A stretch of 64,000 bases of DNA from Mesorhizobium sp. 131-2-1. GTDB lineage: Bacteria; Pseudomonadota; Alphaproteobacteria; Rhizobiales; Rhizobiaceae. The position numbers were made by a program, and so were the translations under genes. The notes beneath the pieces are model-generated. The model was not told where the DNA came from. It was given only the letters and a program-made list of their open reading frames with translations, and ran no database searches. Below, piece by piece: positions 53,202-64,000 of this stretch; the stretch's first letter is position 1; each line of letters begins with the position of its first letter. The stretch is taken from contig NZ_AP023247.1 in assembly GCF_016756535.1 (NCBI RefSeq), forward strand, positions 3,658,501 through 3,722,500, given 5' to 3'.

Positions 53202-54650
53202 TCATGCGTTGAGCGCCCGGCCATAGGCGTCGAGCACGCTTTCCTTCATCATCTCCGACAGCGTCGGGTGCGGGAAGATGGTGTGCATCAGCTCTTCCTC
53301 GGTGGTTTCGAGGTTCATCGCCACGACGAAGCCCTGGATCAGCTCGGTCACTTCGGCGCCGACCATGTGCGCGCCGAGCAACTGGCCGGTCTTTTTGTCG
53401 AAGATGGTCTTGATAAAACCCTGGTCCTCGCCGAGCGCGATCGCCTTGCCGTTGGCGCCGAACTGGAAACGGCCGACGCGGATGTCTTTGCCCTCGGCCT
53501 TGGCCTTGGCTTCGGTCAGGCCAACCGAGGCAACTTGCGGGTTGCAATAGGTGCAGCCGGGGATCTTCAGCTTGTCGGTGGCATGCACGCCCGGGAAATT
53601 GGCGATCTTTTCGATGCAGACCACGCCTTCATGCTCGGCCTTGTGGGCGAGCATCGGCGGGCCGGCGACATCGCCGATGGCGTAGATGCCCGGCACGTTG
53701 GTCTTGCCGTAACCGTCGACGACGACGCAGCCGCGGTCCGTCTTCACGCCGAGCGTCTCGAGCCCGAGGTTTTCGATGTTGCCCTGCACGCCGACGGCCG
53801 AGATCATGCGGTCGGCGGTGATCTTCTCAACCTTGCCGTCTTTCATCTCGACATGCGCCGTCACCGAGTTCGCACCCTTCTCGACCTTTGTCACCTTGGC
53901 TTCGAGGATGATCTTCATGCCTTGCTTCTCGAACTGCTTCTGCGCGAATTTCGAGACCTCGGCGTCCTCGACCGGCATGACCGCCGGCAGCAGCTCGACC
54001 ACGGTCACCTCAGCGCCCATGGTGCGGTAGAAGGAAGCAAACTCGATGCCGATGGCGCCCGAGCCCATCACCAGCAGCGACTTCGGCATCTCCTTCGGCA
54101 CCATCGCCTCGAAATAGGTCCAGATCAGCTTGCCGTCCGGTTCGATGCCGGGCAGCGCGCGCGGCCGGGCGCCGGTCGCCAGGATGATGTGCTTGGCGGT
54201 ATAGGTGCCCTCGCCCTTGACGCCTTTCGGCACCGGCGGCTGCGGCTCCATCGGCTTCTTGGCCGTCTTGAAGACAACGATCTCACCCGGCTTCGAAAGC
54301 TTGGCCTCGCCCCAGATGACGTCGACCTTGTTCTTCTTCATCAGGAAGGCGACGCCGCCATTCAGCCTGAGCGACACCTTGCGCGAACGGTCGACCACGG
54401 CCGCCGTGTCGGCGCTGACCTTGCCGCCATCGAGCTTCAGCCCGTAATCCTTGAGGTGGTCGGAATAGTGCATGATCTCGGCCGAGCGCAGCAGCGCCTT
54501 GGTCGGGATGCAGCCCCAGTTCAGGCAGATGCCGCCGAGATGCTCGCGTTCGACGATCGCCGTCTTGAAGCCGAGCTGGGCGGAACGGACCGCCGTGACA
54601 TAGCCGCCGGGGCCGGAGCCGATGATGATGACGTCGTAGGATTCAGCCAC
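53202..54650 (-). CDS. lpdA: dihydrolipoamide dehydrogenase (E3)
   Basis: The 482-residue flavoprotein has FAD motif G-S-G-P-G-G-Y at 11-17, redox-active disulfide C42-L-N-W-G-C47, NAD motif G-S-G-A-I-G-I-E and C-terminal H-P-T-L-S-E active-site histidine. It reoxidises dihydrolipoyl groups of the pyruvate dehydrogenase complex encoded upstream. Two unrelated genes (54669-55729) sit between it and pdhC. Confidence 0.96.
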   Translation of the reverse strand: MAESYDVIIIGSGPGGYVTAVRSAQLGFKTAIVEREHLGGICLNWGCIPTKALLRSAEIMHYSDHLKDYGLKLDGGKVSADTAAVVDRSRKVSLRLNGGVAFLMKKNKVDVIWGEAKLSKPGEIVVFKTAKKPMEPQPPVPKGVKGEGTYTAKHIILATGARPRALPGIEPDGKLIWTYFEAMVPKEMPKSLLVMGSGAIGIEFASFYRTMGAEVTVVELLPAVMPVEDAEVSKFAQKQFEKQGMKIILEAKVTKVEKGANSVTAHVEMKDGKVEKITADRMISAVGVQGNIENLGLETLGVKTDRGCVVVDGYGKTNVPGIYAIGDVAGPPMLAHKAEHEGVVCIEKIANFPGVHATDKLKIPGCTYCNPQVASVGLTEAKAKAEGKDIRVGRFQFGANGKAIALGEDQGFIKTIFDKKTGQLLGAHMVGAEVTELIQGFVVAMNLETTEEELMHTIFPHPTLSEMMKESVLDAYGRALNA

Positions 54651-54668
54651 GGGTTTCTCCCTGGTTTT

Positions 54669-55307
54669 CTAGAGTTCCAGCATGACGCGCACCATTGGTG
54701 CCAGCGCCTTGCCGACCTTGCGTGTGTTCTCGGCATCGAGGTGGACGCCGTCGAGCGGCGTGGTGACAGCGACGGAGCCGGCGTCGAAGAAGCCGCAGCC
54801 GGCCTCGTCGGCGAGCGCCGAATATTGCGGCGCCAGCCGTTTCGAGGCTTCGTCGCCGCCGGCGAACATTTCCTTGAATTCGGCATTGTCGGTGCGGGTG
54901 ACCGCCGGCGGTGCGACGATCAGGATCTGGGGTGCGGCCCAGTCGAACGGATAGTCGTGGCCGCGCACGATGTCGATCAGCCGCTGCATGCCTTGCTTTG
55001 CGGCGACCGGATTGCCGTGGATCCACGGCTTCATGTCGTTGGCGCCGAGCATGAAGACGATCAGGTCGATCGGCGCGTGGGTCGTCAGGATCGTTGGCAG
55101 CACCCGCGCGCCGTTGCGGTCGGCGCCGGCGAGATGATCGTCGAAAGCGGTGGTGCGGCCGTTCAGGCCCTCGGCGATGACCTCGACGCCGTCACCCAGC
55201 GCAGCCTTGAGCACGCTCGGCCAGCGGTCTTCCAACGCATGGCGGCCAAGGCTGGCGGCGTCATAGCCCCAGGTCAGCGAATCGCCATAGCAGAGAATTG
55301 TCTTCAT
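54669..55307 (-). CDS. SGNH/GDSL esterase within the pdh cluster
   Basis: 212 residues from ATG 55307. Block I G-D-S-L-T-W-G holds the nucleophile serine, block III is G-A-N-D, and block V is D-G-V-H-L-D with the catalytic histidine. It resembles cytoplasmic aryl-esterase/arylesterase-like hydrolases (TesA-like family without signal peptide). The substrate is unknown. It overlaps the upstream membrane-protein gene by four bases and precedes lpdA by 18 bases. Confidence 0.88.
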   Translation of the reverse strand: MKTILCYGDSLTWGYDAASLGRHALEDRWPSVLKAALGDGVEVIAEGLNGRTTAFDDHLAGADRNGARVLPTILTTHAPIDLIVFMLGANDMKPWIHGNPVAAKQGMQRLIDIVRGHDYPFDWAAPQILIVAPPAVTRTDNAEFKEMFAGGDEASKRLAPQYSALADEAGCGFFDAGSVAVTTPLDGVHLDAENTRKVGKALAPMVRVMLEL

Positions 55308-55729
55308 GCGCTTGCCCCACCCCTGCCGAACGCTGCCGCCGAGCGCTTGAGCCGCCAGCGCACGAACAGCCATTGCACGATGATCGCCGCCACACCGGGA
55401 AGGATCAGCCCGGCGACGATCGAAAGGTCACTCGCCGTCGCTCGATTCTCGGCCGGCACCGAAAAGGTCCATCCTGCCAGCGCCAGCAGCGCGAGGCCGA
55501 ACATCGCGAGCAGCCACCACAACGTGCGGTCGACGGCTCGCACCGGCTCGGCGAAGAACTGCACGATGAAGAAGGCCATCGTCACAGCGATGACGACAAG
55601 CACCGTCGCCGCGAACACCACTATGTACTCCTCGGTCGCGCCGGTCATGACCGCGAGCTGCTGAGCCATCAGCCCGCCTGCCAAACCGGAGAGAATGAAG
55701 GCGAAAAGGCTGGTGAAGAATTTCCGCAC
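55304..55729 (-). CDS. four-helix membrane protein within the pdh cluster
   Basis: The 141-residue protein is mostly hydrophobic with about four helices (near residues 5-25, 33-55, 72-90 and 103-122) and a basic tail. No family recognised. It starts 14 bases after pdhC and is translationally coupled to the SGNH hydrolase, so the pair is probably transcribed with the pdh genes. Confidence 0.75.
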   Translation of the reverse strand: MRKFFTSLFAFILSGLAGGLMAQQLAVMTGATEEYIVVFAATVLVVIAVTMAFFIVQFFAEPVRAVDRTLWWLLAMFGLALLALAGWTFSVPAENRATASDLSIVAGLILPGVAAIIVQWLFVRWRLKRSAAAFGRGGASA

Positions 55730-55743
55730 CGCCTTTTTCCTTC

Positions 55744-57108
55744 TCAGACCAGCATGCCCATCGGGTTCTCGATCATGCGTTTGAAGGCGCCGAGCAGTTC
55801 GGCGCCGAGCGCGCCGTCGACGGCGCGGTGATCGGTCGACAGCGTCACCGACATCACGGTGGCGATCTTGATCTCGCCGTTCTTGACCACCGCCCGCTCC
55901 TCGCCGGCGCCGACCGCCAGGATCGTCGCGTGCGGCGGGTTGATGACGGCCGCAAAATCCTTGATGCCGAACATGCCGAGATTGGAGACCGCCGTGGTGC
56001 CGCCCTGGTATTCCTCCGGCTTCAGCTTGCGGCCGCGGGCGCGGCTGGCCAGGTCCTTCATCTCGTTGGAGATGGTGGACAGCGTCTTTTCGTCGGCGTG
56101 GCGGATGATCGGCGTGATCAGGCCGCCGGGGATCGACACAGCGACGCCGACATCGGCGTGCTTGTGCTTGACCATGGCGCTGTCGGTCCAGGACGCGTTG
56201 GCGTCCGGCACCGCCATCAGAGCCATCGCCATCGCCTTGATAACCATGTCGTTGACCGAGAGCTTGTAGGCTGGAACCTCGCCCTTCTCGGTCTTCTTCA
56301 TCGGCGCTGCCGCATTGATCTGCGTTCGCAGCGCCAAGAGCGCGTCGAGCTCGCAGTCGAGGGTCAGGTAGAAATGCGGGATCGTGCTCTTGGCCTCGAC
56401 CAGGCGGCGCGCAATCGTCTTGCGCATGTTGTCGTGCGGGACGAGCTCGTAGGAGCCTTCGGCGAACAGTTTCAGCACCTGGTCGTCCGACATCGGCTTC
56501 GCCGCTGCAGCCGGAGCTGCCGCCGGTGCGCCAGCGGGTGCCTTGGCGGCGGGTGCGGTCTTGGCACCGCCGCCGGCAATCGCAGCCTCGACATCGGCCT
56601 TGACGACGCGGCCGTGCGGGCCAGTGCCCGTCACGGCAGACACGTCGACGCCAGCGTCCTTGGCAATACGGCGGGCAAGCGGCGACGCGAAGGTGCGCTC
56701 GCCCCCGGCATGGCCGTTGGCCGCCGGAGCAGGCTCCGCCTTCGCCGGCGCGGGCGCCGCAGCGGCTGCCGGCTTCGGGGCTTCCGCCTTCGGCGCCTCG
56801 GCTTTCGCCGCCTCGGCCTTGGGCGCGGCACCGCCGTCGCCCTTCGCCGCGGCACCGGCATCCTCGCCTTCGCCGGCAAGGATTGCGATCAGCGCGTTGA
56901 CCTTGACGCCTTCGGTGCCGGCCGGGACGACCAGCTTGGCGACCGTGCCTTCATCGACGGCTTCGACCTCCATCGTCGCCTTGTCGGTCTCGATCTCGGC
57001 GATCACGTCGCCCGGCGAAACCTTGTCGCCTTCTTTCACGAGCCACTTGGAAAGATTGCCCTCTTCCATCGTGGGCGAGAGCGCCGGCATGGTGATGTTG
57101 ATTGGCAT
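55744..57108 (-). CDS. pdhC: pyruvate dehydrogenase E2 (dihydrolipoyl acetyltransferase)
   Basis: 454 residues. There is one N-terminal lipoyl domain with K43 in E-T-D-K-A-T-M, a long Ala/Pro/Lys-rich linker, a peripheral subunit-binding domain (S-P-L-A-R-R-I-A-K-D...G-P-H-G-R-V) and the catalytic domain. The active-site histidine is H427 in D-H-R-A-V-D-G. It transfers acetyl groups to CoA. It follows pdhB by 18 bases. Confidence 0.96.
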   Translation of the reverse strand: MPINITMPALSPTMEEGNLSKWLVKEGDKVSPGDVIAEIETDKATMEVEAVDEGTVAKLVVPAGTEGVKVNALIAILAGEGEDAGAAAKGDGGAAPKAEAAKAEAPKAEAPKPAAAAAPAPAKAEPAPAANGHAGGERTFASPLARRIAKDAGVDVSAVTGTGPHGRVVKADVEAAIAGGGAKTAPAAKAPAGAPAAAPAAAAKPMSDDQVLKLFAEGSYELVPHDNMRKTIARRLVEAKSTIPHFYLTLDCELDALLALRTQINAAAPMKKTEKGEVPAYKLSVNDMVIKAMAMALMAVPDANASWTDSAMVKHKHADVGVAVSIPGGLITPIIRHADEKTLSTISNEMKDLASRARGRKLKPEEYQGGTTAVSNLGMFGIKDFAAVINPPHATILAVGAGEERAVVKNGEIKIATVMSVTLSTDHRAVDGALGAELLGAFKRMIENPMGMLV

Positions 57109-57126
57109 GTTGTCCTCCCGACCGGC

Positions 57127-58512
<1,386 letters not shown>

Positions 58513-58527
58513 GTCCTTGCCCTCCCT

Positions 58528-59562
58528 TTACAGTACGATGTCGGTCCAGAGCTCGGACGGATCCGGCTCGGCGTCGTTCTGGGCAAATTCGGCGGCGTCG
58601 GCGACGATGTCGCGGACCTCCTTGTCGATCGCCTTGAGCTCGTCCTCGCTCGCCCACTTCTTGTCGAGCAGCCGCGCCCTGACCTGCTCGATCGGGTCGT
58701 GCTCGGAGCGCATCTTCTGCACTTCTTCCTTGGAGCGGTACTTCGCCGGGTCGGACATCGAGTGGCCGCGATAGCGGTAGGTCTGCATCTCGAGGATCAG
58801 CGGGCCGTTGCCGGCGCGGCACCATTCGGTGGCGAGATCGGCGGCGGCCTTCACGGCGCGCACGTCCATGCCGTCAACCTGGATGCCGGGGATCTTGAAG
58901 GAAGCGCCGCGATGCGAGAAATCCGTCTCGGCTGAGGAGCGCGACACCGAGGTGCCCATGGCGTAGCGATTGTTCTCGATGATGAAGATCACCGGCAGCT
59001 TCCACAACGAGGCCATGTTGAAGCTTTCGTAGACCTGGCCCTGGTTGGCGGCGCCGTCGCCGAAATAGGTCAGCGAGACGTTCTTGTTTTCGCGATAGCG
59101 GTTGGCGAAGGCGAGACCAGTGCCGAGCGACACCTGGGCGCCGACGATGCCGTGGCCGCCATAGAAATGCTGCTCTTTGGAGAACATGTGCATGGAGCCG
59201 CCCTTGCCCTTGGACAGGCCGCCCCGGCGCCCGGTTAGCTCGGCCATGACGCCCCGCGGCGAAAGGTCCATAGCCAGCATGTGGCCGTGGTCGCGATAGG
59301 CGGTGATCATCTGGTCGCCTTCGATCAGCGCCATCTTCATGCCGGTGACGACGGCCTCCTGGCCGATATAGAGGTGGCAGAAGCCGCCGATGAAGCCCAT
59401 GCCGTAGAGCTGGCCGGCCTTTTCCTCGAAGCGGCGGATGAGCAGCATGTGCCGGTAGGCGGCAAGCTCGTCCTGCTTGGTGAATTCGGCTGGCTTGGGG
59501 GCGGAAAGCCCGGATGATTTGCTATTGGATTTGGCAGGCGCTTTTCTGGCGGCGGTGGCCAT
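58528..59562 (-). CDS. pdhA: pyruvate dehydrogenase E1 alpha
   Basis: The 344-residue protein has the ThDP/Mg motif G-D-G-A-A-N-Q-G-(x)-V-x-E-S-F-N and the phosphorylation-loop-like Y-R-Y-R-G-H-S-M-S-D-P. It also has G-G-H-G-I-V-G-A-Q-V. It decarboxylates pyruvate with PdhB and is the first gene of the pdhA-pdhB-pdhC cluster. A basic, alanine/serine-rich N-terminal extension of about 25 residues precedes the core. Confidence 0.96.
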   Translation of the reverse strand: MATAARKAPAKSNSKSSGLSAPKPAEFTKQDELAAYRHMLLIRRFEEKAGQLYGMGFIGGFCHLYIGQEAVVTGMKMALIEGDQMITAYRDHGHMLAMDLSPRGVMAELTGRRGGLSKGKGGSMHMFSKEQHFYGGHGIVGAQVSLGTGLAFANRYRENKNVSLTYFGDGAANQGQVYESFNMASLWKLPVIFIIENNRYAMGTSVSRSSAETDFSHRGASFKIPGIQVDGMDVRAVKAAADLATEWCRAGNGPLILEMQTYRYRGHSMSDPAKYRSKEEVQKMRSEHDPIEQVRARLLDKKWASEDELKAIDKEVRDIVADAAEFAQNDAEPDPSELWTDIVL

Positions 59563-59758
59563 GCATCACTCCCTGTTGGCGTCTCTTCGCGGACATTTAG
59601 AGCAGGATGAAATCCGCTCCGAGGGAGATCGTCTCTCCCCACCGATTTGAGCGAGGCTAACATGCAAGAAAGCATTGCGCCATGCAGAAAAATGCATGGC
59701 TGGCATGCGTCTAAGCGATTAAAATCATTGAAAATATAGGCGATTAACTGGAATACAG

Positions 59759-60082
59759 TTATTTCGCAGAAGCCGGCAGCATGATGGTGATTTCGTCGGC
59801 ATGGGAGAGATTGAGCGCCTTGCGCGCCTGCTCGTCAAGCATATCTTTCTCCAACGTGCCCTCATGCATAAGCTGGACGCGCCGTTCGAGATCGACCCGG
59901 CGCGCCTTGACGGCATCGAGCTGCGCCTGCAGTTCGACCGCCCGGGCTTCAAGCTGGTATTTGGAATAGATGCCGAACTCGCCGTGATAGGCATGGAAGC
60001 CGAAATAGGCCAGGAACAGCACGCAGAGCGAGGGGATGATCAGCCGGCCGGTGTTTCTCTGCTTGTGCTGACGTGTCCACAT
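59759..60082 (-). CDS. FtsB/DivIC-like septum initiator protein
   Basis: 107 residues from ATG 60082. A short cytoplasmic start is followed by one membrane helix (about 14-32) and a coiled coil (K-Y-Q-L-E-A-R-A-V-E-L-Q-A-Q-L) that ends with L-P-A-S-A-K. The layout fits FtsB, which bridges FtsQ and FtsL at the division site. Its place between eno and pdhA is conserved in many proteobacteria. Confidence 0.9.
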   Translation of the reverse strand: MWTRQHKQRNTGRLIIPSLCVLFLAYFGFHAYHGEFGIYSKYQLEARAVELQAQLDAVKARRVDLERRVQLMHEGTLEKDMLDEQARKALNLSHADEITIMLPASAK

Positions 60083-60186
60083 GATCCGAATCCTCGCGGC
60101 CGCGAACTCGAACGACCCAGGAATCTTTTCGCCCAATTGTGCTTAATGGACGGTTACGGACGGACGGATCCGGACCTCAAAATGAA

Positions 60187-60210
60187 AAGGGCGGGGAATG
60201 CCCCGCCCTT
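60187..60210 (-). terminator. Rho-independent terminator after eno
   Basis: AAGGGCGGGG (60187-60196) pairs with CCCCGCCCTT (60201-60210) around a four-base loop. On the minus strand it is followed by TTCATTTT. It lies 27 bases after the eno stop. Confidence 0.85.
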
Positions 60211-60236
60211 CCTCGATCCTTGCCCGGGACGCCGGT

Positions 60237-61631
<1,395 letters not shown>

Positions 61632-61710
61632 TCATCATAAGTCATGCGCGGCACGCCGCTTTCCGGTCTATGATTCCCATTGCGCGGGGCGAAACAGGAG
61701 GAGTTTCGCC

Positions 61711-61833
61711 ATGTCCCAGTTAAGCGGTATCGTGAGTTTGTTCCTGATCGCGGCAGCATTCCTGACGTCGTGCGACAACCAGCAGCCCCAGCAAGGCGCC
61801 GCGCAACTGTCGACACTTCAGGCTGCGCAGTAG
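61711..61833 (+). CDS. 40-residue lipoprotein
   Basis: ATG 61711 has AGGAGGAG about ten bases upstream. A hydrophobic signal ends in the lipobox F-L-T-S-C (C21), and the 19-residue mature part is glutamine-rich. Entericidin-like small lipoproteins of this size exist, but the mature part shows no shared motif. It is followed directly by a strong terminator, which supports its being transcribed. Function unknown. Confidence 0.7.
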   Translation: MSQLSGIVSLFLIAAAFLTSCDNQQPQQGAAQLSTLQAAQ

Positions 61834-61843
61834 GATGTTCCAG

Positions 61844-61875
61844 AAAAAAGGCCCCCGCATGTACGGGGGCCTTTT
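61844..61875. terminator. strong bidirectional terminator
   Basis: AAAAAAGGCCCCCG (from 61844) pairs with CGGGGGCCTTTT (to 61875). It is placed between the small lipoprotein gene and the convergent PRC-barrel gene and can serve both. Confidence 0.88.
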
Positions 61876-61895
61876 GATTCAGGGCCGGGTTGGCT

Positions 61896-62261
61896 TCAGT
61901 GCCAATAGGGCTCGACCCGGTAATAGCTGTACGACGCGTCACGCGCCGCTTCGCCATCGGCGCCCGTCAGCTCATCGATCGAATAGGCAGGTGCCGCGCG
62001 GAGCTGCTCTTTCGAGAACGGCACGACATAACCGCCCTTGTCCTTGTCGTAGTCGAGGCTCGCCCACGGGATGGCGTGGTACTTCTCGCCAACCCCGAGG
62101 AACCCGCCAAAGCCGATCACCGCGAACATGATGCCGTTGGAGGTCTTGTCGAGCATGACGTCCTCCACGGTGCCGATGCTCTTGCCTTCGGTGTTGTAGA
62201 CCGACGTGCCGATGACGCGCGAGGCGGCAATGGCTTCGGTGTGTCCGGTCTGGGTCGTCAT
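61896..62261 (-). CDS. PRC-barrel domain protein
   Basis: The 121-residue protein carries a PRC-barrel-like domain (V-I-G-T-S-V-Y-N, S-I-G-T-V-E-D-V-M-L-D and V-I-G-F-G-G-F-L-G-V-G-E-K-Y). Such stand-alone proteins are abundant in rhizobia and thought to be stress or cell-envelope related; the exact task is not known. It ends beside the shared terminator. Confidence 0.88.
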   Translation of the reverse strand: MTTQTGHTEAIAASRVIGTSVYNTEGKSIGTVEDVMLDKTSNGIMFAVIGFGGFLGVGEKYHAIPWASLDYDKDKGGYVVPFSKEQLRAAPAYSIDELTGADGEAARDASYSYYRVEPYWH

Positions 62262-62343
62262 GGTCTGCTCCTCGTTGTCATTGATACTGGTGGGACAATG
62301 AGGGGGGCGGACGAAGGTTCCGGACTTTTGTGACGCCGATCCG

Positions 62344-62547
62344 CTATTCGGCGAGAATGAACGTTACCTTCATGTTGACGCGATAGGCGGAGATCTTGCC
62401 GTCCTCGACGACGATTTTCTGGTCCTGGATCCAGGCGCCCTCGACATTCTTCAAGGTCTTTGCGGCGCGCGCAATTCCCTTCTCGATGGCGTCCTGAAAG
62501 CTCTTCTTGGACGACGACGTGATCTCGGTTACGCGGGCGACGGACAT
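62344..62547 (-). CDS. dodecin family flavin-binding protein
   Basis: The 67-residue protein has the dodecin pattern V-T-E-I-T-S-S-S-K-K-S-F-Q-D-A-I-E-K-G-I near the N-terminus and a final strand K-V-T-F-I-L. Dodecins form dodecameric shells that store riboflavin/FMN or CoA and buffer free flavin. This adds to the flavin-related genes of the window but is far from the ApbE operon. Confidence 0.92.
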   Translation of the reverse strand: MSVARVTEITSSSKKSFQDAIEKGIARAAKTLKNVEGAWIQDQKIVVEDGKISAYRVNMKVTFILAE

Positions 62548-62684
62548 GGCTTCCTCCTGCCAAGACGCTCAGTTGCGGGCCGAGCCTACTGCCGGCGGTT
62601 GCCGGCGACAAGCCAAGCTTGCTGTTGTCACGCCGCCATCCGCCATGGCATTGAACGACAAGTCCGGTCGTTCATGGGGCGGTA

Positions 62685-63378
62685 ATGACCAGCAGACGCA
62701 GTCGACGACAGACGATGGCGCAACCGTCAGCGTCCGCTGTTGACGCCAATGCCGCCAACGCGTTCAGCGGCTATCTGTTTGCCGGCGCCATGGCACTGAT
62801 TTCCGTACTGATCCCCTGGTATTTCGAGTTTCCGCTGAACTTCGACGTCACGGACCGCGAATTCAATCCGCTCGTCTTCGTTCCAGTCGTGTTCGCCCTC
62901 ATCGGCCTCTATTCATTGCTGCAGGCCATCCGAGACACGCTTCGCGTCCGCAAATTTGGCGCAACCACGCTGGTCGCTGGCACCGCAAAACCAGGCCAAA
63001 TTTTCGAAGGTGTGCTCCGGTCGAGCCGCGACCTGACTCCCGACGGCGACTACACCGTGCTGTTGCGCTGCATCCGTACCTATCGCGTCGGCGGGCCGAA
63101 CCCGCATGCCACGGCGGCAGATAAACCCATCTACGGCGGCAGATAAACCCATCTACAAGGATGAACTCAGGTGGGAAGGAAAGCAGGTCGTACCGCGCAG
63201 CTCGGTGCAATCGAGCGTCGGCATTCCCTTCGTCTTTTCCTTACCTGCGGATGCGCTGCCTTCGCACGGGCCGCCGGTCTACGAAAGAGTGGACGGCAAT
63301 GTGCGCTGGATCTTGACCGTCACCGCACCCATGCCGGGCCTGGACTACTATGCGGCTTTCGCCGTCGATGTGAAGTGA
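62685..63378 (+). pseudogene. DUF3592-like membrane protein split by a 22-bp duplication
   Basis: The intact N-terminal part (to stop 63146) has two membrane helices (about residues 28-50 and 65-85) and a soluble strand-rich domain. After the second copy of a 22-bp tandem duplication the frame is shifted; the missing C-terminal part is readable in another frame to 63378 and ends G-L-D-Y-Y-A-A-F-A-V-D-V-K. Removing one copy restores one continuous protein of about 223 residues. The family looks like DUF3592 proteins with an arrestin-like C-terminal sandwich. The start could also be ATG 62715. Confidence 0.8.
63112..63155. repeat. perfect 22-bp tandem duplication
   Basis: Bases 63112-63133 and 63134-63155 are identical and adjacent. 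As 22 is not a multiple of three, the duplication shifts the reading frame of the surrounding gene. The copies show no differences, so the event is recent, or it is an assembly artefact. Confidence 0.95.
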
Positions 63379-63401
63379 TCCGGCCAGGACGACGGCTGAA
63401 G

Positions 63402-64000
63402 CTAGCGCCCCTTGGCAACGCGGTCGAACGCCATCAGCCTTTCGAGCAGCGCCGGCATGTCCTCCAGCGGCACCATGTTGGGGCCGTCGGACGGCGCGTT
63501 GTCGGGGTCCTGGTGCGTCTCGATGAACACGCCGGCCACGCCGACGGCAACCGCCGCGCGGGACAGCGTCTCGACGAAACGCCGCTCGCCGCCGGTCGAT
63601 CCGCCCTGCCCGCCAGGTTGCTGCACCGAATGCGTGGCATCGAAAATCACCGGCGCGCCGATCTCGGCCATGAGCGGCAGCGCGCGCATGTCGGAGACCA
63701 GCGTGTTGTAGCCGAAGGAGGCACCGCGTTCGGTCACCAGCACATTGGCATTGCCGGACCCGGTGATCTTGGCGACGACATTCTTCATGTCCCACGGCGC
63801 CAGGAACTGCCCCTTCTTCACATTCACGACCTTGCCGGTTAGCGCCGCCGCAATCAAAAGGTCGGTCTGGCGGCTGAGAAAGGCCGGTATCTGCAGGATA
63901 TCGACGTGAGGAGCCACCAAAGCGCACTGTTCTTCGGTGTGGACGTCGGTCAGGATCGGCAGTCCGAATTCCTTGCGCAAATCGTCGAACACCGGCAGCG
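63402..64000 (-). CDS. kdsA: 3-deoxy-8-phosphooctulonate synthase, C-terminal part
   Basis: The gene enters from the right edge; about 199 C-terminal residues are visible. They carry the KdsA marks [24 protein letters not shown] and F-D-A-T-H-S-V-Q, and the late F-I-E-T-H-Q-D-P. The enzyme condenses arabinose-5-phosphate with phosphoenolpyruvate for lipopolysaccharide Kdo. Phosphoenolpyruvate is the product of eno encoded nearby. The true start lies outside the window. Confidence 0.95.
   Translation of the reverse strand, partial: LPVFDDLRKEFGLPILTDVHTEEQCALVAPHVDILQIPAFLSRQTDLLIAAALTGKVVNVKKGQFLAPWDMKNVVAKITGSGNANVLVTERGASFGYNTLVSDMRALPLMAEIGAPVIFDATHSVQQPGGQGGSTGGERRFVETLSRAAVAVGVAGVFIETHQDPDNAPSDGPNMVPLEDMPALLERLMAFDRVAKGR

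Noticed and set aside
53100..55664. 854-residue plus-strand frame
   Set aside because: Complete shadow of lpdA and its neighbours in this high-GC DNA; His/Arg/Asp-rich composition without domains.

Overview
The window looks like chromosome from a Mesorhizobium-type alphaproteobacterium (Hyphomicrobiales). Base composition is high GC. The gene orders dusB-ntrB-ntrC-ntrY-ntrX-dat-hfq-hflX and pdhA-pdhB-pdhC-lpd-lipA are typical of rhizobia. IspD and IspF are fused, the pyruvate dehydrogenase E1 beta subunit carries its own lipoyl domain, and the intergenic palindromes resemble those common in Mesorhizobium. The genus is inferred from recall of gene order and repeats, not from a database search.

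Positions 1-18207 hold an accessory block with a redox and stress theme. It contains two small c-type cytochromes, a tandem universal stress protein, an ABC exporter with a HlyD-type adaptor, a split-barrel flavoprotein, a phosphoribosyltransferase, a phasin-like protein and a Mg2+-type P-type ATPase. It also has a DUF2231 membrane protein, an acidic secreted peptide, a PepSY protein with a two-component system, and a VIT-family metal transporter. A three-gene operon (14234-17236) encodes an FMN-carrier protein, ApbE flavin transferase and an RnfD/NqrB-like membrane domain fused to a ferredoxin-reductase-like domain. Four FNR/FixK-type boxes (three perfect TTGAT-N4-ATCAA palindromes and one with a single mismatch) plus a weaker fifth sit in its promoter regions, so the block is probably a microaerobic regulon.

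Positions 18208-22202 are a low-density, visibly lower-GC islet beside a tRNA-Ser(UGA). It has small phage- or island-like genes (an HTH protein, an RMF-like protein, small membrane proteins), a long gene-free stretch with two strong hairpins, and a 28-residue peptide gene whose sequence follows the lasso-peptide leader pattern with no maturation genes nearby.

Positions 22203-32500 are housekeeping: rlpA, a DacC-like protein with two altered active-site motifs, tmk, holB, metG, tatD, a PhnP-like hydrolase, an alpha/beta hydrolase, an aldose epimerase and a divergent ProC-like reductase. A decayed sugar ABC permease fragment follows at 32575-32808. Positions 32865-38272 hold a Bax-inhibitor-1 protein, an ECF sigma/anti-sigma pair, a phosphonate pair (phnX plus an FAD oxidase) and an aminotransferase. 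Positions 38355-53099 hold mazG, hflX, hfq, dat, the two Ntr two-component systems, dusB, ispDF, cinA, a COQ10-like protein, lipA and a GlsB-like protein. Positions 53202-64000 hold the pyruvate dehydrogenase cluster (with a SGNH hydrolase and a membrane protein inside it), an FtsB-like protein, eno, small stress proteins and the 3' part of kdsA. In this last part a membrane protein gene is split by a perfect 22-bp tandem duplication (63112-63155).

No IS element, CRISPR array, rRNA or replication origin was seen.
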